The notes: generated by a model from the sequence alone, not told the origin. Counted from the stretch's first letter, positions 29,896 to 39,272 are shown. The stretch: DNA of 41,670 bases from Clostridia bacterium (GCA_017416485.1 JAFQCH010000014.1:1-41670); one strand, 5' to 3'. Made by a program: numbers and translations.

Positions 29896-31740
29896 TTATG
29901 CACCGAAGTTAAACAGAGGAGCGCTGTAGTGCAGTTCACCGCAATCGCAGTACTGTTGCACGTTAAGCAGGCGGAAGAACATGCAGATGATGTTCCAGAA
30001 CAGACGAATGAGTTCATTGTCGCTGTGGCACAGGTGGTCACAGTTGGCGATTGCTTCTTCTCTTTCAATCTGAGCAGGAGTTTTTACGGAAATATCAAGA
30101 TCGTGGTCAGGCATTGTGAATGTGATTTTCTTTTCGTTCACATCAACACCGTCGAGCTCGACTGTTTTGCCGTTGCCGTCTTTAATAACGAAATATGCAA
30201 ATTCGGGCATTGTGTATTCGAGCACGATTATGTCACCTGTTCTGATTGTTGCGGTGTGGCCTGAATTGCCGTTTACAGTGAAAGGCATTGAGTATGTGTT
30301 GGCAACCTTAATATGTCTTACGGGAGCAACGGTAATGCTCCATAACGCATCGGACACAATAAAGTAATCATTTTCAATAGGATTGTACTTTGCTGTGATT
30401 TCATATGTGCCGCCCTCGTCGTTATAAACCTCACAGTCAAACGCAACACCGCGTTTTACTTCGGCAATTTCTTCACCGTTGCAATATACAGTAAAGGTAC
30501 CCTCGGGACGGTAGTCTCCGCAATCAATAAAGAACTTATTAAGCTCGGAGCCTGTTGATCTTTTTACTGTAGGAGTAAATTCAACATCCTTGAAAACTGT
30601 TTTTATATAAGCTTCCGAGCCTGTGTAATTCGTGTTTGTGTAATTAAGAACAGTTACCTTATATACTTTTCCGTTTTCAGCTTTGGAATTTGCATCTTCA
30701 ATCTTTGTAACAGACGAAGTGGGATAGTTGAGAAGTCCGCCCTTAATATAGGACAAAATATCTCTCATCATTGTTCCGGGTTCAACCTCATATACAAAGG
30801 GATCGTCAATGCTTGTGCCTTTATAATCTTCACCAAAGGAAATGGGAAGAGCATTTACTTTTACGGGAATTGTAAATTCATTAGGAAGTGCTTCTTCTGC
30901 ATTTGCAGGAGTGAACACAATTGTAAGCTCTGTTGATTTTGCATTAGGAACAGCGGTTAAATTTTTAATAGTAAATGAACCTTCAATCTCTGTTTCTGTT
31001 CCCTTGACAACTGCCTTACCACCTGTAAGTTCTATATCAGCCCATGTAACATTGGGATTATATGTTAATTCGGGAACTGTAGGATATTCTGCAATTGCTG
31101 TTTCAGGAATATCACCTGCGATACGAACATAGATGTTCACTGTCAAAGGATTGTATCCACCGTTAGATGAAGGAACTGTTGCTCTAGCTGGATAATACCC
31201 ACTTTCATTAACTTTTGTTCTGCTACTTTCCCAGTTCCATACTACATCCGTAATGATCTCATTCGTTATTGGATTTTTAATTGCCGCACCGGAAATAGTA
31301 GATGTTGAAAGTCGTGCACCTGCTTCAACTTCCGTAGCAACGGGAGGAGCATTTTCATCCACTAATACGGGGGTAACAGGATTTACATTATAGAGAACAT
31401 CCCATGCATATTCAATTTCAAATCCTGTATAAGAATCGAAGTTTTCAGGTATAAATTTCAATGCAGCAATATTTATTCCACCGCTGGTGGGATAAATATC
31501 TGAATCAATAAATTCAAAGCGCCCAGCTACAACAGCACCGTCATACTGAACTTCACCGCCTATAAGGGTTACACCTTCGTTGATTTTCTGGCCAAACCAA
31601 ATTTCACCACTTGCTGTCGGCCAAACAGTAACATTCGCTTCCGTCAACGCAATCGGCTCCGCCGCACTTGCATAAAACGGCACAACAGACACGAACATCA
31701 TGAGTGCTAATAAAAGGGATATAAGTTTTCTTGTTTTCAT
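29896..31740 (-). CDS. Secreted Ig-like protein with Cys-rich C-terminal tail
   Basis: The 614-residue protein has a signal peptide (1-27, YASA-AE) and a body of beta-sandwich-like segments rich in Thr, Asn and Tyr (about 30-550), with no enzyme motif I can identify. The last 45 residues are distinctive: CDHLCHSD, an aromatic-rich amphipathic stretch (LIRLFWNIICMFFRLL), then CDCGELHY. I recall tails of this form, with an N-terminal Cys/His pair and CxCGxxHY, on many secreted proteins of gut clostridia. It may serve in surface retention or metal binding. The start follows GAAAGGATGG. A hairpin (TTGCCG/CGGCAA, about 31775-31795) lies in the leader. Confidence 0.75.
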   Translation of the reverse strand: MKTRKLISLLLALMMFVSVVPFYASAAEPIALTEANVTVWPTASGEIWFGQKINEGVTLIGGEVQYDGAVVAGRFEFIDSDIYPTSGGINIAALKFIPENFDSYTGFEIEYAWDVLYNVNPVTPVLVDENAPPVATEVEAGARLSTSTISGAAIKNPITNEIITDVVWNWESSRTKVNESGYYPARATVPSSNGGYNPLTVNIYVRIAGDIPETAIAEYPTVPELTYNPNVTWADIELTGGKAVVKGTETEIEGSFTIKNLTAVPNAKSTELTIVFTPANAEEALPNEFTIPVKVNALPISFGEDYKGTSIDDPFVYEVEPGTMMRDILSYIKGGLLNYPTSSVTKIEDANSKAENGKVYKVTVLNYTNTNYTGSEAYIKTVFKDVEFTPTVKRSTGSELNKFFIDCGDYRPEGTFTVYCNGEEIAEVKRGVAFDCEVYNDEGGTYEITAKYNPIENDYFIVSDALWSITVAPVRHIKVANTYSMPFTVNGNSGHTATIRTGDIIVLEYTMPEFAYFVIKDGNGKTVELDGVDVNEKKITFTMPDHDLDISVKTPAQIEREEAIANCDHLCHSDNELIRLFWNIICMFFRLLNVQQYCDCGELHYSAPLFNFGA

Positions 31741-32133
31741 AAAATTTCCATCCTTTCAAAATGATTCTTTTCTTGCCGTTTTCGTTGCGGCAAAACAGGG
31801 GTGTGTTAAAAAATAAATTTCAATAAACCATGCGGCATCACCCTTTTTGCGTTAAGCATATTTTTTATACCTTTTCAGCATATTTGTTTTTTTTAAACAT
31901 TGCAACAGATTCCGACAAGTGCATAAAAATCGGGAATAAAAGCAGGCAAATTACATTTATAGGGATAAAAGCACGCCCGTGAGCAATTCGAAGTGATGTC
32001 GGTTATAAAACTTTGTGATTTTTGAATTTTTATGAATTGTTGTGTATAGTCAGCGGACATGGGGCATAATTTTTTTATAAAAGTGTTGATTTTTTTCTAA
32101 AAATCAGTTAAACTAACGAAGGAGGATTACTTC
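31741..32133. other. AT-rich intergenic region between divergent genes
   Basis: It contains the leader of the minus-strand secreted protein and the promoter region of the ATPase/TOPRIM pair. Apart from the small leader hairpin (31775-31795) and a hairpin TGATTTTT/AAAAATCA (about 32087-32106), I see no gene or structured RNA. Base composition is more AT-rich than in the neighbouring metabolic operons. Confidence 0.5.
32086..32114 (+). promoter_or_regulatory. Possible promoter of the ATPase/TOPRIM pair
   Basis: TTGATT (32086-32091), 17 bp, TAAACT (32109-32114). If used, the mRNA would begin near 32121, inside the AAGGAGG that precedes GTG 32134. This favours ATG 32170 as the true start. Confidence 0.45.
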
Positions 32134-32169
32134 GTGAATTGCGAAGAAATATACAAGAGGAGAAGCAAA

Positions 32170-33294
32170 ATGATTGTATTAGATGTGAAATTGGATAATT
32201 TTTATGCATTTAAAAATTTCCATATGAACTTTACTTACCCAAAAAAAATTGTTGATTCGTATATTAAGGAAGAATATTTGCCGGACAGAACCAACTTCCG
32301 ATATAAAAAAATAAATGTTTTATTTGGTGCGAATGCTTCAGGCAAAACTACATTTGGCATGATGCTGATGAAAATATTTAATTTCATTGACAAAAAAAAT
32401 TATGATTTTGTAACAGAAGTGATTTGTGACCGTAAAAATCCGGCATCGTTTGTTTTGGATTTGGCTTCACAGGATAATGTGTTTTATCGTGTGGTATGTT
32501 TCATCGAACCTTGTGAAGAGGATAAATACACGAGTGATAATATAAAAATTGAAGTATATAAAGAGTCTATTCGTGCCAGAGACAGTTATGAAACATGTGT
32601 TGCAAGGATACAAGAAGTAAAGTTTTCACCGGCAGACAACTATGTCAGTGAATTGGAGAAAATAGAAGGTTTAGCATGGATGTTTGTATATCCCAAGGAT
32701 AACAAAAGAATTCTGCGCTTGCCTGATAAAGATAGAAAGTTCAGAGTTATTCTTGAAAATATATTGAAATCATTGGATCCTTCCATTACAAAGGTTCAAA
32801 CATCGAAAGATGTTAAAGGGGCATATGTTATTCATTTGCAGAATAAATCAATCATTATTCAGGACGGACAAACTCTGGATACCGATTTACTTTCCAGCGG
32901 CACAAAAGCAGGCATTGAAGTTGCCAATATGATTTCTTCCCTTATGCGAAAGATGAACAGCTTTTATTATTGTGATGAAAAATTTTCGTATATCCACAGT
33001 GATATCGAAAAAGCACTGTTGTCATTGATGATTGATATTGTAGGACCCGGTGAGCAGCTTTTCTTTACTACCCACAATACAGATATATTGGATATGAATT
33101 TGCCTAAACATGCATTTAATTTTTTACGCAAAGACATTCATAACAACAACTGCCCGATTACTTGTGTTGAAGCTTCATCTTTGCTTAAACGAAGTACGGA
33201 TTCATTAAGAAATGCAGTGGAAAATGATTTGTTTTCTACAGCCCCTGCTCTGGAGTTAATTTATTCTATCGGCGAATTGGTTGGCGGGGTGTGA
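32170..33294 (+). CDS. AAA_15/RloA-like ATPase of a two-gene defence cassette
   Basis: From ATG 32170 (AGGAG 7 nt upstream) the product has 374 residues. It has the SMC/ABC-like ATPase layout of AAA_15/AAA_21 proteins: MIVLDVKLDNFYAFKNF N-terminus, Walker A FGANASGKTT (about 52-61), a central insert, a signature-like LLSSGTKAGIEVANMI, a degenerate Walker B region (FSYIHSDIEKALLSLM) and the FFTTHNTDILD switch. Such ATPases pair with TOPRIM nucleases in PARIS, AbiL, RloA/RloB and OLD/Gabija-type anti-phage systems. The next gene fits, with overlapping stop and start. GTG 32134 with a strong ribosome site would add 12 residues. The locus is AT-rich and isolated, as expected for transferred DNA. 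Confidence 0.8.
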   Translation: MIVLDVKLDNFYAFKNFHMNFTYPKKIVDSYIKEEYLPDRTNFRYKKINVLFGANASGKTTFGMMLMKIFNFIDKKNYDFVTEVICDRKNPASFVLDLASQDNVFYRVVCFIEPCEEDKYTSDNIKIEVYKESIRARDSYETCVARIQEVKFSPADNYVSELEKIEGLAWMFVYPKDNKRILRLPDKDRKFRVILENILKSLDPSITKVQTSKDVKGAYVIHLQNKSIIIQDGQTLDTDLLSSGTKAGIEVANMISSLMRKMNSFYYCDEKFSYIHSDIEKALLSLMIDIVGPGEQLFFTTHNTDILDMNLPKHAFNFLRKDIHNNNCPITCVEASSLLKRSTDSLRNAVENDLFSTAPALELIYSIGELVGGV

Positions 33295-33812
33295 TGAATA
33301 TGAATAATCTGAACATTCAGTATTTTGTTGAGGGTGATGATGAGAAAAAGCTTATAAACACTCTTAAAAATCAACTCGGCGTTATTCAAACCGGAAAAGT
33401 TCAAAAATTAAATGTTATTGAAAATAAAATCACCGATAACATTATCAGAACATTGAAAAAAGGTACAGTTGTTGTTTTGGTTTTTGATACAGATACGCAA
33501 CAAACGGATCTTTTGAATTGTAACATTGCAAAGTTGAAAGCATGTAAGTTTATATCAAAAGTAATCACGATTCCACAAGTAGATAATTTGGAAGATGAAC
33601 TCGTCCGAAGTTGTAATATCAGAAAGATAACAGAATTGTTGAACAGCCGTTCTAAAAAAGATTATAAAAGTGATCTGATTCGTGTTACGAACTTGGACAG
33701 CAAGTTGAAAGAGCATGAATTTGATATCAATCTGTTTTGGAGTATGCAACCCGGAGCACCCTATCAAAATATTATCAATGAATCTGAAATTATCAAGACA
33801 GTAAAAAAATAG
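33294..33812 (+). CDS. TOPRIM/RloB-like partner of the ATPase
   Basis: The product of about 172 residues begins NLNIQYFVEGDDEKKLINTL, with the TOPRIM acidic residue in VEGDDE. It continues to VVLVFDTDT (the DxD motif) and VDNLEDELVRSC, the usual order of acidic motifs in RloB/DUF4276-like and OLD-type TOPRIM domains. These cleave nucleic acid or act as effectors in anti-phage systems. The ATG overlaps the ATPase stop (TGATG), so translation is coupled. A GTG three bases upstream is an alternative. It is shorter than the DUF4435 effector AriB of PARIS, closer to RloB/AbiLii size. Activity is inferred. Confidence 0.72.
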   Translation: MNMNNLNIQYFVEGDDEKKLINTLKNQLGVIQTGKVQKLNVIENKITDNIIRTLKKGTVVVLVFDTDTQQTDLLNCNIAKLKACKFISKVITIPQVDNLEDELVRSCNIRKITELLNSRSKKDYKSDLIRVTNLDSKLKEHEFDINLFWSMQPGAPYQNIINESEIIKTVKK

Positions 33813-33903
33813 TTTAAATTTGTCATATTAACAACAAACACAACAGTGCTTTTTTTCTACATACATTTTTAATGTATTGCGTGTATTGAAAGTGTGAAAA
33901 ATG

Positions 33904-33946
33904 CACCGCCCGTACTGAGAAGCCTTTTCTCTCAGTACGGGCGGTG
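33904..33946. terminator. Terminator hairpin between convergent genes
   Basis: CACCGCCCGTACTGAGA (33904-33920) and its exact complement (33930-33946) form a 17-bp stem. The minus strand continues CATTTTTCAC, so it mainly serves the kinase transcript. Confidence 0.82.
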
Positions 33947-33949
33947 TAA

Positions 33950-35287
33950 TTATTTGCTGTTTCGATGGAGACTTTTGCGGTGGTTGCTACTTGGTTTTTC
34001 GCGGAATTGCAATATCGGTTTCAAAAATGCCGTTGCTGCGGTCATACTTCCAATCGTACACGCCGTCGTACTTGTCAAGCACCTTTTGCACAATGCGCAG
34101 TCCCATGCCGTGAAAGGCACGGTCTTTTTTCGTCGTGCGCAATTGCAGACCGAACATATGTTCAGGGGGGGGGGGGTGCTGGTATTTCTTATTATGATAC
34201 CGTCAAACAAGCTGTTTTTGGCAAAGACGGAGAGGGTGATCTTGCTGTCGGGGATCTGCTCGGCGGCTTCCACGGCATTGTCAAGCAGGTTGTTGAGGAT
34301 TGCGGAAAGGTCGGGATCGCTGATCTGATGCAGGTCTGCAAACTGTACTCTTACGCTGAATGTGATGTTTTTTCTTTCGCAGATCGCCGCATATTTGCCG
34401 ATGATCAGATTGAGCATCTTGTTGGTGCTGATGCCGACGTAAGATATTTTTTCAACATCACTGATCAGGCTGTCCAGATATGCGTGCATCGGGGCAACTT
34501 CGTCCATGTAACGAAGTTGTGTAAGGTGGTTTTTCATGTCGTGCGTAAAATGCATCTGTTCCTGCCGCGCCTGCTCAACGGCATCAAAATATTGGCGGTC
34601 AAGCTCTTGTTGCAGCTGCAATGTTCTGAGCTCATACAGCTCGTTGCGGTTTTTGCTAACCTTGTCGTATAGGATGAAAATAACAAGACTTGCAAACAAA
34701 AGCAGGATCTGAATGCTAAGCATCAGCAGGCTGTGCACATCGGAAATGGGATATTTGCTCACAATAAATGCAAACAGCATATTGATAAGCAGAATAATAC
34801 CCGGCAGCAGAAACAGCAGCCAATAAAACTCGTCCCGGCGGCTGTTGTTGAATTTCACAAAAAACAGCCGTTTGATGAAGATCATCACAACGGTGTACAG
34901 GAGCTTGCTGAGTGTGACAACAAACACATACGCTTTTTCATCGGTATACAAAGCATAAAAATCATCAAAAAACACCTGCCCGATGCTCATGATTATGATT
35001 TCCGTTGCAACCATGACCGATAAAAATAACACCGTATGCAGAACGGCAGTGACGGGCTTTGCCTCGAAGGTGAAAAACAGCACGGCAAAATACAGCAAAA
35101 ACATAGCGATAAAATTTGCGGCAGGTAAACTGAATTGATAAATGATAAGCAGAATGACCATGGCGGCGGCAGTGGGGATGACCTTTTTTCGGTTCGGCTT
35201 TTGCGATGCAAAAAGGTCATCTGCGTATGTATAAAGCAGGAGTGCTTCAAAGGAATACATGATGATGTCAAGAAGCAGCTTCGGCAC
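33950..35287 (-). CDS. AgrC-like sensor histidine kinase, frameshifted at a C tract
   Basis: The protein has six predicted spans (1-205), a coiled linker, the HTHDMKNHL phospho-acceptor region (His249) and the N box ILNNLLDNAVEAAEQ (330-344), as in GHKL kinases of the AgrC/LytTR type. At residue 371 a run of 12 C (plus-strand G, 34165-34176) puts translation out of frame, and the last 70 residues are nonsense rich in Cys and Arg. The +1 frame after the tract reads EHMFGLQLRTTKK and HGMGLRIVQKV, the missing G-box region, and stops at 33987. A one-base gain or two-base loss in the tract restores a full kinase. Start is GTG, 2 bp after the regulator stop. This is either a phase-variable switch or a sequencing error. 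Confidence 0.85.
   Translation of the reverse strand: MPKLLLDIIMYSFEALLLYTYADDLFASQKPNRKKVIPTAAAMVILLIIYQFSLPAANFIAMFLLYFAVLFFTFEAKPVTAVLHTVLFLSVMVATEIIIMSIGQVFFDDFYALYTDEKAYVFVVTLSKLLYTVVMIFIKRLFFVKFNNSRRDEFYWLLFLLPGIILLINMLFAFIVSKYPISDVHSLLMLSIQILLLFASLVIFILYDKVSKNRNELYELRTLQLQQELDRQYFDAVEQARQEQMHFTHDMKNHLTQLRYMDEVAPMHAYLDSLISDVEKISYVGISTNKMLNLIIGKYAAICERKNITFSVRVQFADLHQISDPDLSAILNNLLDNAVEAAEQIPDSKITLSVFAKNSLFDGIIIRNTSTPPPLNICSVCNCARRKKTVPFTAWDCALCKRCLTSTTACTIGSMTAATAFLKPILQFREKPSSNHRKSLHRNSK
34165..34176 (-). repeat. Homopolymer tract of 12 C inside the kinase gene
   Basis: Twelve G on the plus strand interrupt the kinase ATPase domain. Runs of this length slip readily in replication, and also in sequencing or assembly. 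Confidence 0.9.
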
Positions 35288-35289
35288 GG

Positions 35290-35997
35290 TTATTCCCCCT
35301 CTCCGACAAATTCCAGAAATCGTCGTTTGAAAACAGGCTGCATTCTGCCCGACACGGGAATCTCTTTTTTGCCGTCCGGCAGGCGCAATGTGATTTCCGT
35401 GCGGCTGAAAGCGGAAATGTAATTCATGTTCACAATAAAGCTGTTGTGCGGTACTGCAAAGACCTCAGTTGAAAGCAGGGATTTGATCTTTTTCAGGCTG
35501 TCTTTGACTGTATAGGTGCCTTGCACCGTGTGTACAGACACATATTTCAGGTTTGCTTCGGCGAAAATAATATCACGGCTTCCAAGGCGAAGAATTTGAT
35601 TGTCCTTTGTCGACAGGGTGATCTGATTGTTGCTCATTTCCGAAAGCGCTTTGTCCAACGCCGAAAAAACACGGCTCTGCTCGATCGGCTTTTTCAGAAA
35701 ACGGATCACGTGAATATCCATCGCCGCATCAAGATAATCTGTGTAAGAAGTGACGACAATGATAATGCAGTTCGGATTTTTCTTTTTCAGCTGCGAGGCC
35801 GCATCAATGCCGTTGATGTCACCCAGTTCAATATCCAGAAATACGATATCAAATTTTTCTCCGCTGCCCAGAATTTCCTCACCGCAGGAATACTCTTTCA
35901 GCTCAAGGGGAATCAACTTTTTCTTGAAAAATGCCTCGATATACGGAACTATGGCATTTCTGTGGCTTAAAATATCGTCACATACGGCAATGTTCAT
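35290..35997 (-). CDS. LytTR-family response regulator
   Basis: I start the protein at ATG 35997, which follows GGGAGAGG and begins MNIAVCDD; a longer upstream frame crosses the promoter. The 235 residues comprise a receiver domain with Asp7/Asp8, phospho-acceptor Asp55 (IVFLDIELGD) and a Lys near 106, then a LytTR DNA-binding domain (about 140-232: FAEANLKYVSVHT, VPHNSFIVNMNYI). It forms an operon with the AgrC-like kinase, 2 bp apart. No AgrB or AgrD-like peptide gene is visible nearby, so the signal is unknown. Confidence 0.92.
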   Translation of the reverse strand: MNIAVCDDILSHRNAIVPYIEAFFKKKLIPLELKEYSCGEEILGSGEKFDIVFLDIELGDINGIDAASQLKKKNPNCIIIVVTSYTDYLDAAMDIHVIRFLKKPIEQSRVFSALDKALSEMSNNQITLSTKDNQILRLGSRDIIFAEANLKYVSVHTVQGTYTVKDSLKKIKSLLSTEVFAVPHNSFIVNMNYISAFSRTEITLRLPDGKKEIPVSGRMQPVFKRRFLEFVGEGE

Positions 35998-36027
35998 GTG
36001 TCCTCTCCCGATTTTATATAATGTAAT

Positions 36028-36066
36028 ATTATATAGCCAAAACACGGTGTTATTCAATGCCGTGTT
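36028..36066 (-). promoter_or_regulatory. Promoter and inverted repeat of the regulator-kinase operon
   Basis: On the minus strand TTGAAT (complement 36052-36057), 18 bp, TATAAT (complement 36028-36033). AACACGG (36041-36047) and CCGTGTT (36060-36066) form an inverted repeat spanning the -35 box, a candidate operator. Confidence 0.65.
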
Positions 36067-36108
36067 TCTGCGTTTGTTCCCGATTTTTCTGCATTTGTCA
36101 TCATATCG

Positions 36109-36145
36109 AAAAAACACCGCCGCAGAAATAAACTGCAACGGTGTT
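36109..36145 (-). terminator. Terminator of the ceramidase-like gene
   Basis: AACACCGCCGCAG (36113-36125) pairs with CTGCAACGGTGTT (36133-36145), with one mismatch, and runs into T on the minus strand, 13 bp after the stop. Confidence 0.85.
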
Positions 36146-36157
36146 GTATCTGATATT

Positions 36158-37867
36158 TTATTTTGCGTTGTAAGCGTTGACCTGATTTGCAATCACTGCA
36201 AATTCTTTTACCATGGTCGAGCCTGCGGTGCCGCCGAGAGAAAGGATTTCGTCAGCGATTTCTTCGCCGATGATGTGACCCATGTAAGCGAAGTAGTTGT
36301 CGGTTACAACATAACCGAGTGCATCGTTGCAAAGGCTGATGCAGTGCAGATCAATGCCGTCGATCATTTCGGGCATTGCGGGATATTCCCAAACGGAGCC
36401 GTCCCATGTTGCGTTGCCTGTGATGTCTGCACCCCAGAATACTTCGGGATACAGTTCAACGGGGAATGTTGCAAATGCGATTTCGTGACCGAATTCAACA
36501 TAACCGATTTCGGTTGCAACCGCAGCACTCATCGGGCCGATGCCGGTGCGGTAGATCTGATTGTTGACCAGTCTTGCCTTGCAGGCGAGAGCAAGGATTG
36601 CATTGGTGGGAGAAATCAGAAATTCATTTGCAAGGGTGTTGAGGATGGGGGCGAGTTCGTTGTCGTAGTCGGCAGCGAGGATGAGTTTTGCAAATGCTTC
36701 GCCGAGTGCTTTGGATTCTGCACCCATTTCTTCATGCTCGGTCATGCCTTCGGTGGAGTATTCAAGATTATCTCTTGAAACCTGACCGAGTGCACCCTGT
36801 ACAACGATGCTGTTAGCACCGTCACCGTTTGCAACGGGTGAGTTTTCATTGATGTATTTATCAAGCCAGTAAATATAATCGGAAGAAACGAGGCCGTTGC
36901 TTGCACTGAAGCTGGTCGGATGGCAGGTGATGTTGATGAAATAGGTTTCATTGATGCTGCTGTCATCGGGAGTAAAGAGGATGCTGACGATCTCGGGGAT
37001 GTCTTCTGCCTTCACAAGGTCACGCTTGTCATGAATGTAATAGCTTGCGTCGATCTTATCGTAGCTCATTGTGCCTTCGGTCATGTTTTCAATGGAAGCA
37101 ATAACCGCTTTGATGCTTCTGTCAATGAACATATTCTTGAATGCGGTTGCACTTTCCATGCCCACCAATTCATTGATGTGAAGCAGGTTTGCGAAGGAGT
37201 TGGCAAGAATCTTGTAGATGGAGCCTGTTGCAACACCCTGTGTGTCGAGTGCGGAGTGGCTGTGGGTTGCGGTGATGTTGATGTTTGCAACATCAATGCC
37301 GTTTTCTTCTGCCCATGCAAGAACACCCTTGCGGATGGAAATGGTGTCGGCATTGGTGACACCGAGGGTGTCCACTGCTGCATAAACAACGATACCGTTG
37401 CCGGAGTTATCGTCCATGGCAACGCTACGGATACGCATGTCGTCATAAACACCCTGTGCAATGCGTTCGGTCAGATCACGACCGAGGTAGTATTTCTGCT
37501 CGGTCAGATCGTCGGGAACAAGGCTTGCACTTGCATACCCCAGGGACCATTTGTTGTTTTCGCCGGCTTGGGTCTGGTAATTGTCTCTGCCGTCCATGAA
37601 ACCGTCGGCGGTGTAATCCTTTGCCCATTTCCAGTCGGCGGGATCGGGATAGATTGCCATGATGCCGCTGACAAGGGCATAAATAATCTTGTTGAGCAGT
37701 TCATAGAAGATTCGGTTTGCGGTTGAGGTGGTTTCCGTTACAACAACATTTGATGTGTCACGGGTGGGGACTTTGACTTCCTGTGTTGCACCGACGCCGA
37801 ATGCAAGTGTGAACACCATGCTCAGTGCCAATACAAGAGAAAGTACTTTTTTGGTTGTCTTTTTCAT
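36158..37867 (-). CDS. Secreted neutral/alkaline ceramidase-like hydrolase
   Basis: The 569-residue protein has a signal peptide (1-28, GVGA-TQ). The segment IVVYAAVDTLGVTNADTISI, then INITATHSHSALDTQG (about 193-208), resembles the zinc-binding N-terminal region of neutral ceramidases, where a THTHSGP motif supplies a His ligand. ITCHPTSF (about 304-311) is a second candidate ligand. The family hydrolyses the amide bond of ceramides. The C-terminal Ig-like domain of full-length enzymes appears reduced, and the protein is shorter than typical members. A host-lipid or other amide substrate is possible. It is monocistronic, with GGAGG near the ATG. Confidence 0.78.
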   Translation of the reverse strand: MKKTTKKVLSLVLALSMVFTLAFGVGATQEVKVPTRDTSNVVVTETTSTANRIFYELLNKIIYALVSGIMAIYPDPADWKWAKDYTADGFMDGRDNYQTQAGENNKWSLGYASASLVPDDLTEQKYYLGRDLTERIAQGVYDDMRIRSVAMDDNSGNGIVVYAAVDTLGVTNADTISIRKGVLAWAEENGIDVANINITATHSHSALDTQGVATGSIYKILANSFANLLHINELVGMESATAFKNMFIDRSIKAVIASIENMTEGTMSYDKIDASYYIHDKRDLVKAEDIPEIVSILFTPDDSSINETYFINITCHPTSFSASNGLVSSDYIYWLDKYINENSPVANGDGANSIVVQGALGQVSRDNLEYSTEGMTEHEEMGAESKALGEAFAKLILAADYDNELAPILNTLANEFLISPTNAILALACKARLVNNQIYRTGIGPMSAAVATEIGYVEFGHEIAFATFPVELYPEVFWGADITGNATWDGSVWEYPAMPEMIDGIDLHCISLCNDALGYVVTDNYFAYMGHIIGEEIADEILSLGGTAGSTMVKEFAVIANQVNAYNAK

Positions 37868-37898
37868 TGGTTTTTCCTCCTGTTTATTGTATATTTTT

Positions 37899-39257
37899 TT
37901 AATTTTTCAGGCTGTGGATGGGAGCGGGAATTCTTCCTCCGCGGTGAATGAACTTTGCAGGGGATGCGGTTCGCAACGGAATGATCGGTGCATAGCCGAG
38001 AAGGCCGCCGAAGTTGACCGTTTCCCCGATATTCTTGCCGATGACGGGAATCACACGCACGGCTGTGGTTTTGGTATTTGCAACACCGATGGAGATTTCA
38101 TCCGCAATAATGGCGGAAATCACTTCTTCCGTGGTGTCACCGGGAATGGCGATCATGTCAAGGCCAACCGAGCAGACCGCTGTCATGGCTTCTAACTTTT
38201 CAATCGAAAGATTGCCGCTTGCAACTGCCGCGATCATGCCTTCGTCTTCAGAAACGGGAATGAACGCACCCGAAAGACCGCCGACATGGGACGATGCCAT
38301 AACACCGCCTTTTTTAACAGCGTCATTGAGCATGGCAAGTGCCGCTGTTGTGCCGTGGCAACCGCAAACTTCAAGCCCCATGTTTTCAAGAATGCGAGCA
38401 ACCGAGTCACCGATGGCAGGGGTGGGAGCAAGAGAAAGGTCAACAATGCCGAACGGAACACCGAGTCTGCTTGCCGCTTCGCCGGCAACCAACTGCCCCA
38501 CGCGGGTGATTTTGAATGCGGTTTTTTTGATAATATCCGCAAGGGTTGAAAGGTCACAGTCGCCTGCTCTTTCAATCGCGGAACTGACAACCCCGGGACC
38601 GGAAACACCGACGTTGATCACCGTTTCGGGTTCGCCGATGCCGTGGAAGGCACCCGCCATGAACGGATTGTCCTGCGGCACATTTGCAAACACAACCAGC
38701 TTTGCACAGCCGATGGAATCGCGGTCCGCCGTCAGTTCAGCCGTTTTGCGGATGGTGCTGCCCATGAGCTTCACGGCATCCATGTTGATGCCCGCTTTTG
38801 TTGTGGCAACATTGACGGATGAACAGACCTTGTTTGTATCACGCAGTGCATAGGGAATCACGCTGATGAGATTCTGCACACCGACCGTAAAGCCTTTATG
38901 TACGAGTGCGGAAAATCCGCCGATGAAGTTGATGCCGAGTGTATCCGCCGCATGGTCAAGCGTTTTTGCGATTTTAATGTAAGCATCGGGGGAGATGTTG
39001 CCGCCGATCAAAGAAATCGGGGTGACAGAAACACGCTTGTTGACAATGGGAATACCGTATTGTTTTTCAATATCCATACCCGTCTGCACAAGGTGTTCGG
39101 CACTTTTTGTGATTTTATCATAGATCTTGTCGCAAAGGCGGTTTTCGTCTTCACTCACACAGTCAAACAGGGATATGCCCATGGTGATGGTGCGGATATC
39201 CAGGTTTTCCTGACGGATCATGCTGATGGTTTCAAGAATATCTGCGGTATTAAGCAT
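37899..39257 (-). CDS. UPF0210 (PFL family) protein
   Basis: The 452-residue protein matches the conserved UPF0210 family: [22 protein letters not shown] (starting at residue 9), [27 protein letters not shown], and [18 protein letters not shown]. The fold resembles glycyl-radical (PFL-like) barrels, but no function is proven. It is always found next to a small ACT-domain protein, as here (15-bp gap), suggesting an amino-acid-responsive complex. It is cytoplasmic. Confidence 0.93.
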   Translation of the reverse strand: MLNTADILETISMIRQENLDIRTITMGISLFDCVSEDENRLCDKIYDKITKSAEHLVQTGMDIEKQYGIPIVNKRVSVTPISLIGGNISPDAYIKIAKTLDHAADTLGINFIGGFSALVHKGFTVGVQNLISVIPYALRDTNKVCSSVNVATTKAGINMDAVKLMGSTIRKTAELTADRDSIGCAKLVVFANVPQDNPFMAGAFHGIGEPETVINVGVSGPGVVSSAIERAGDCDLSTLADIIKKTAFKITRVGQLVAGEAASRLGVPFGIVDLSLAPTPAIGDSVARILENMGLEVCGCHGTTAALAMLNDAVKKGGVMASSHVGGLSGAFIPVSEDEGMIAAVASGNLSIEKLEAMTAVCSVGLDMIAIPGDTTEEVISAIIADEISIGVANTKTTAVRVIPVIGKNIGETVNFGGLLGYAPIIPLRTASPAKFIHRGGRIPAPIHSLKN

Positions 39258-39272
39258 AGTTCTTCCTCCGCA

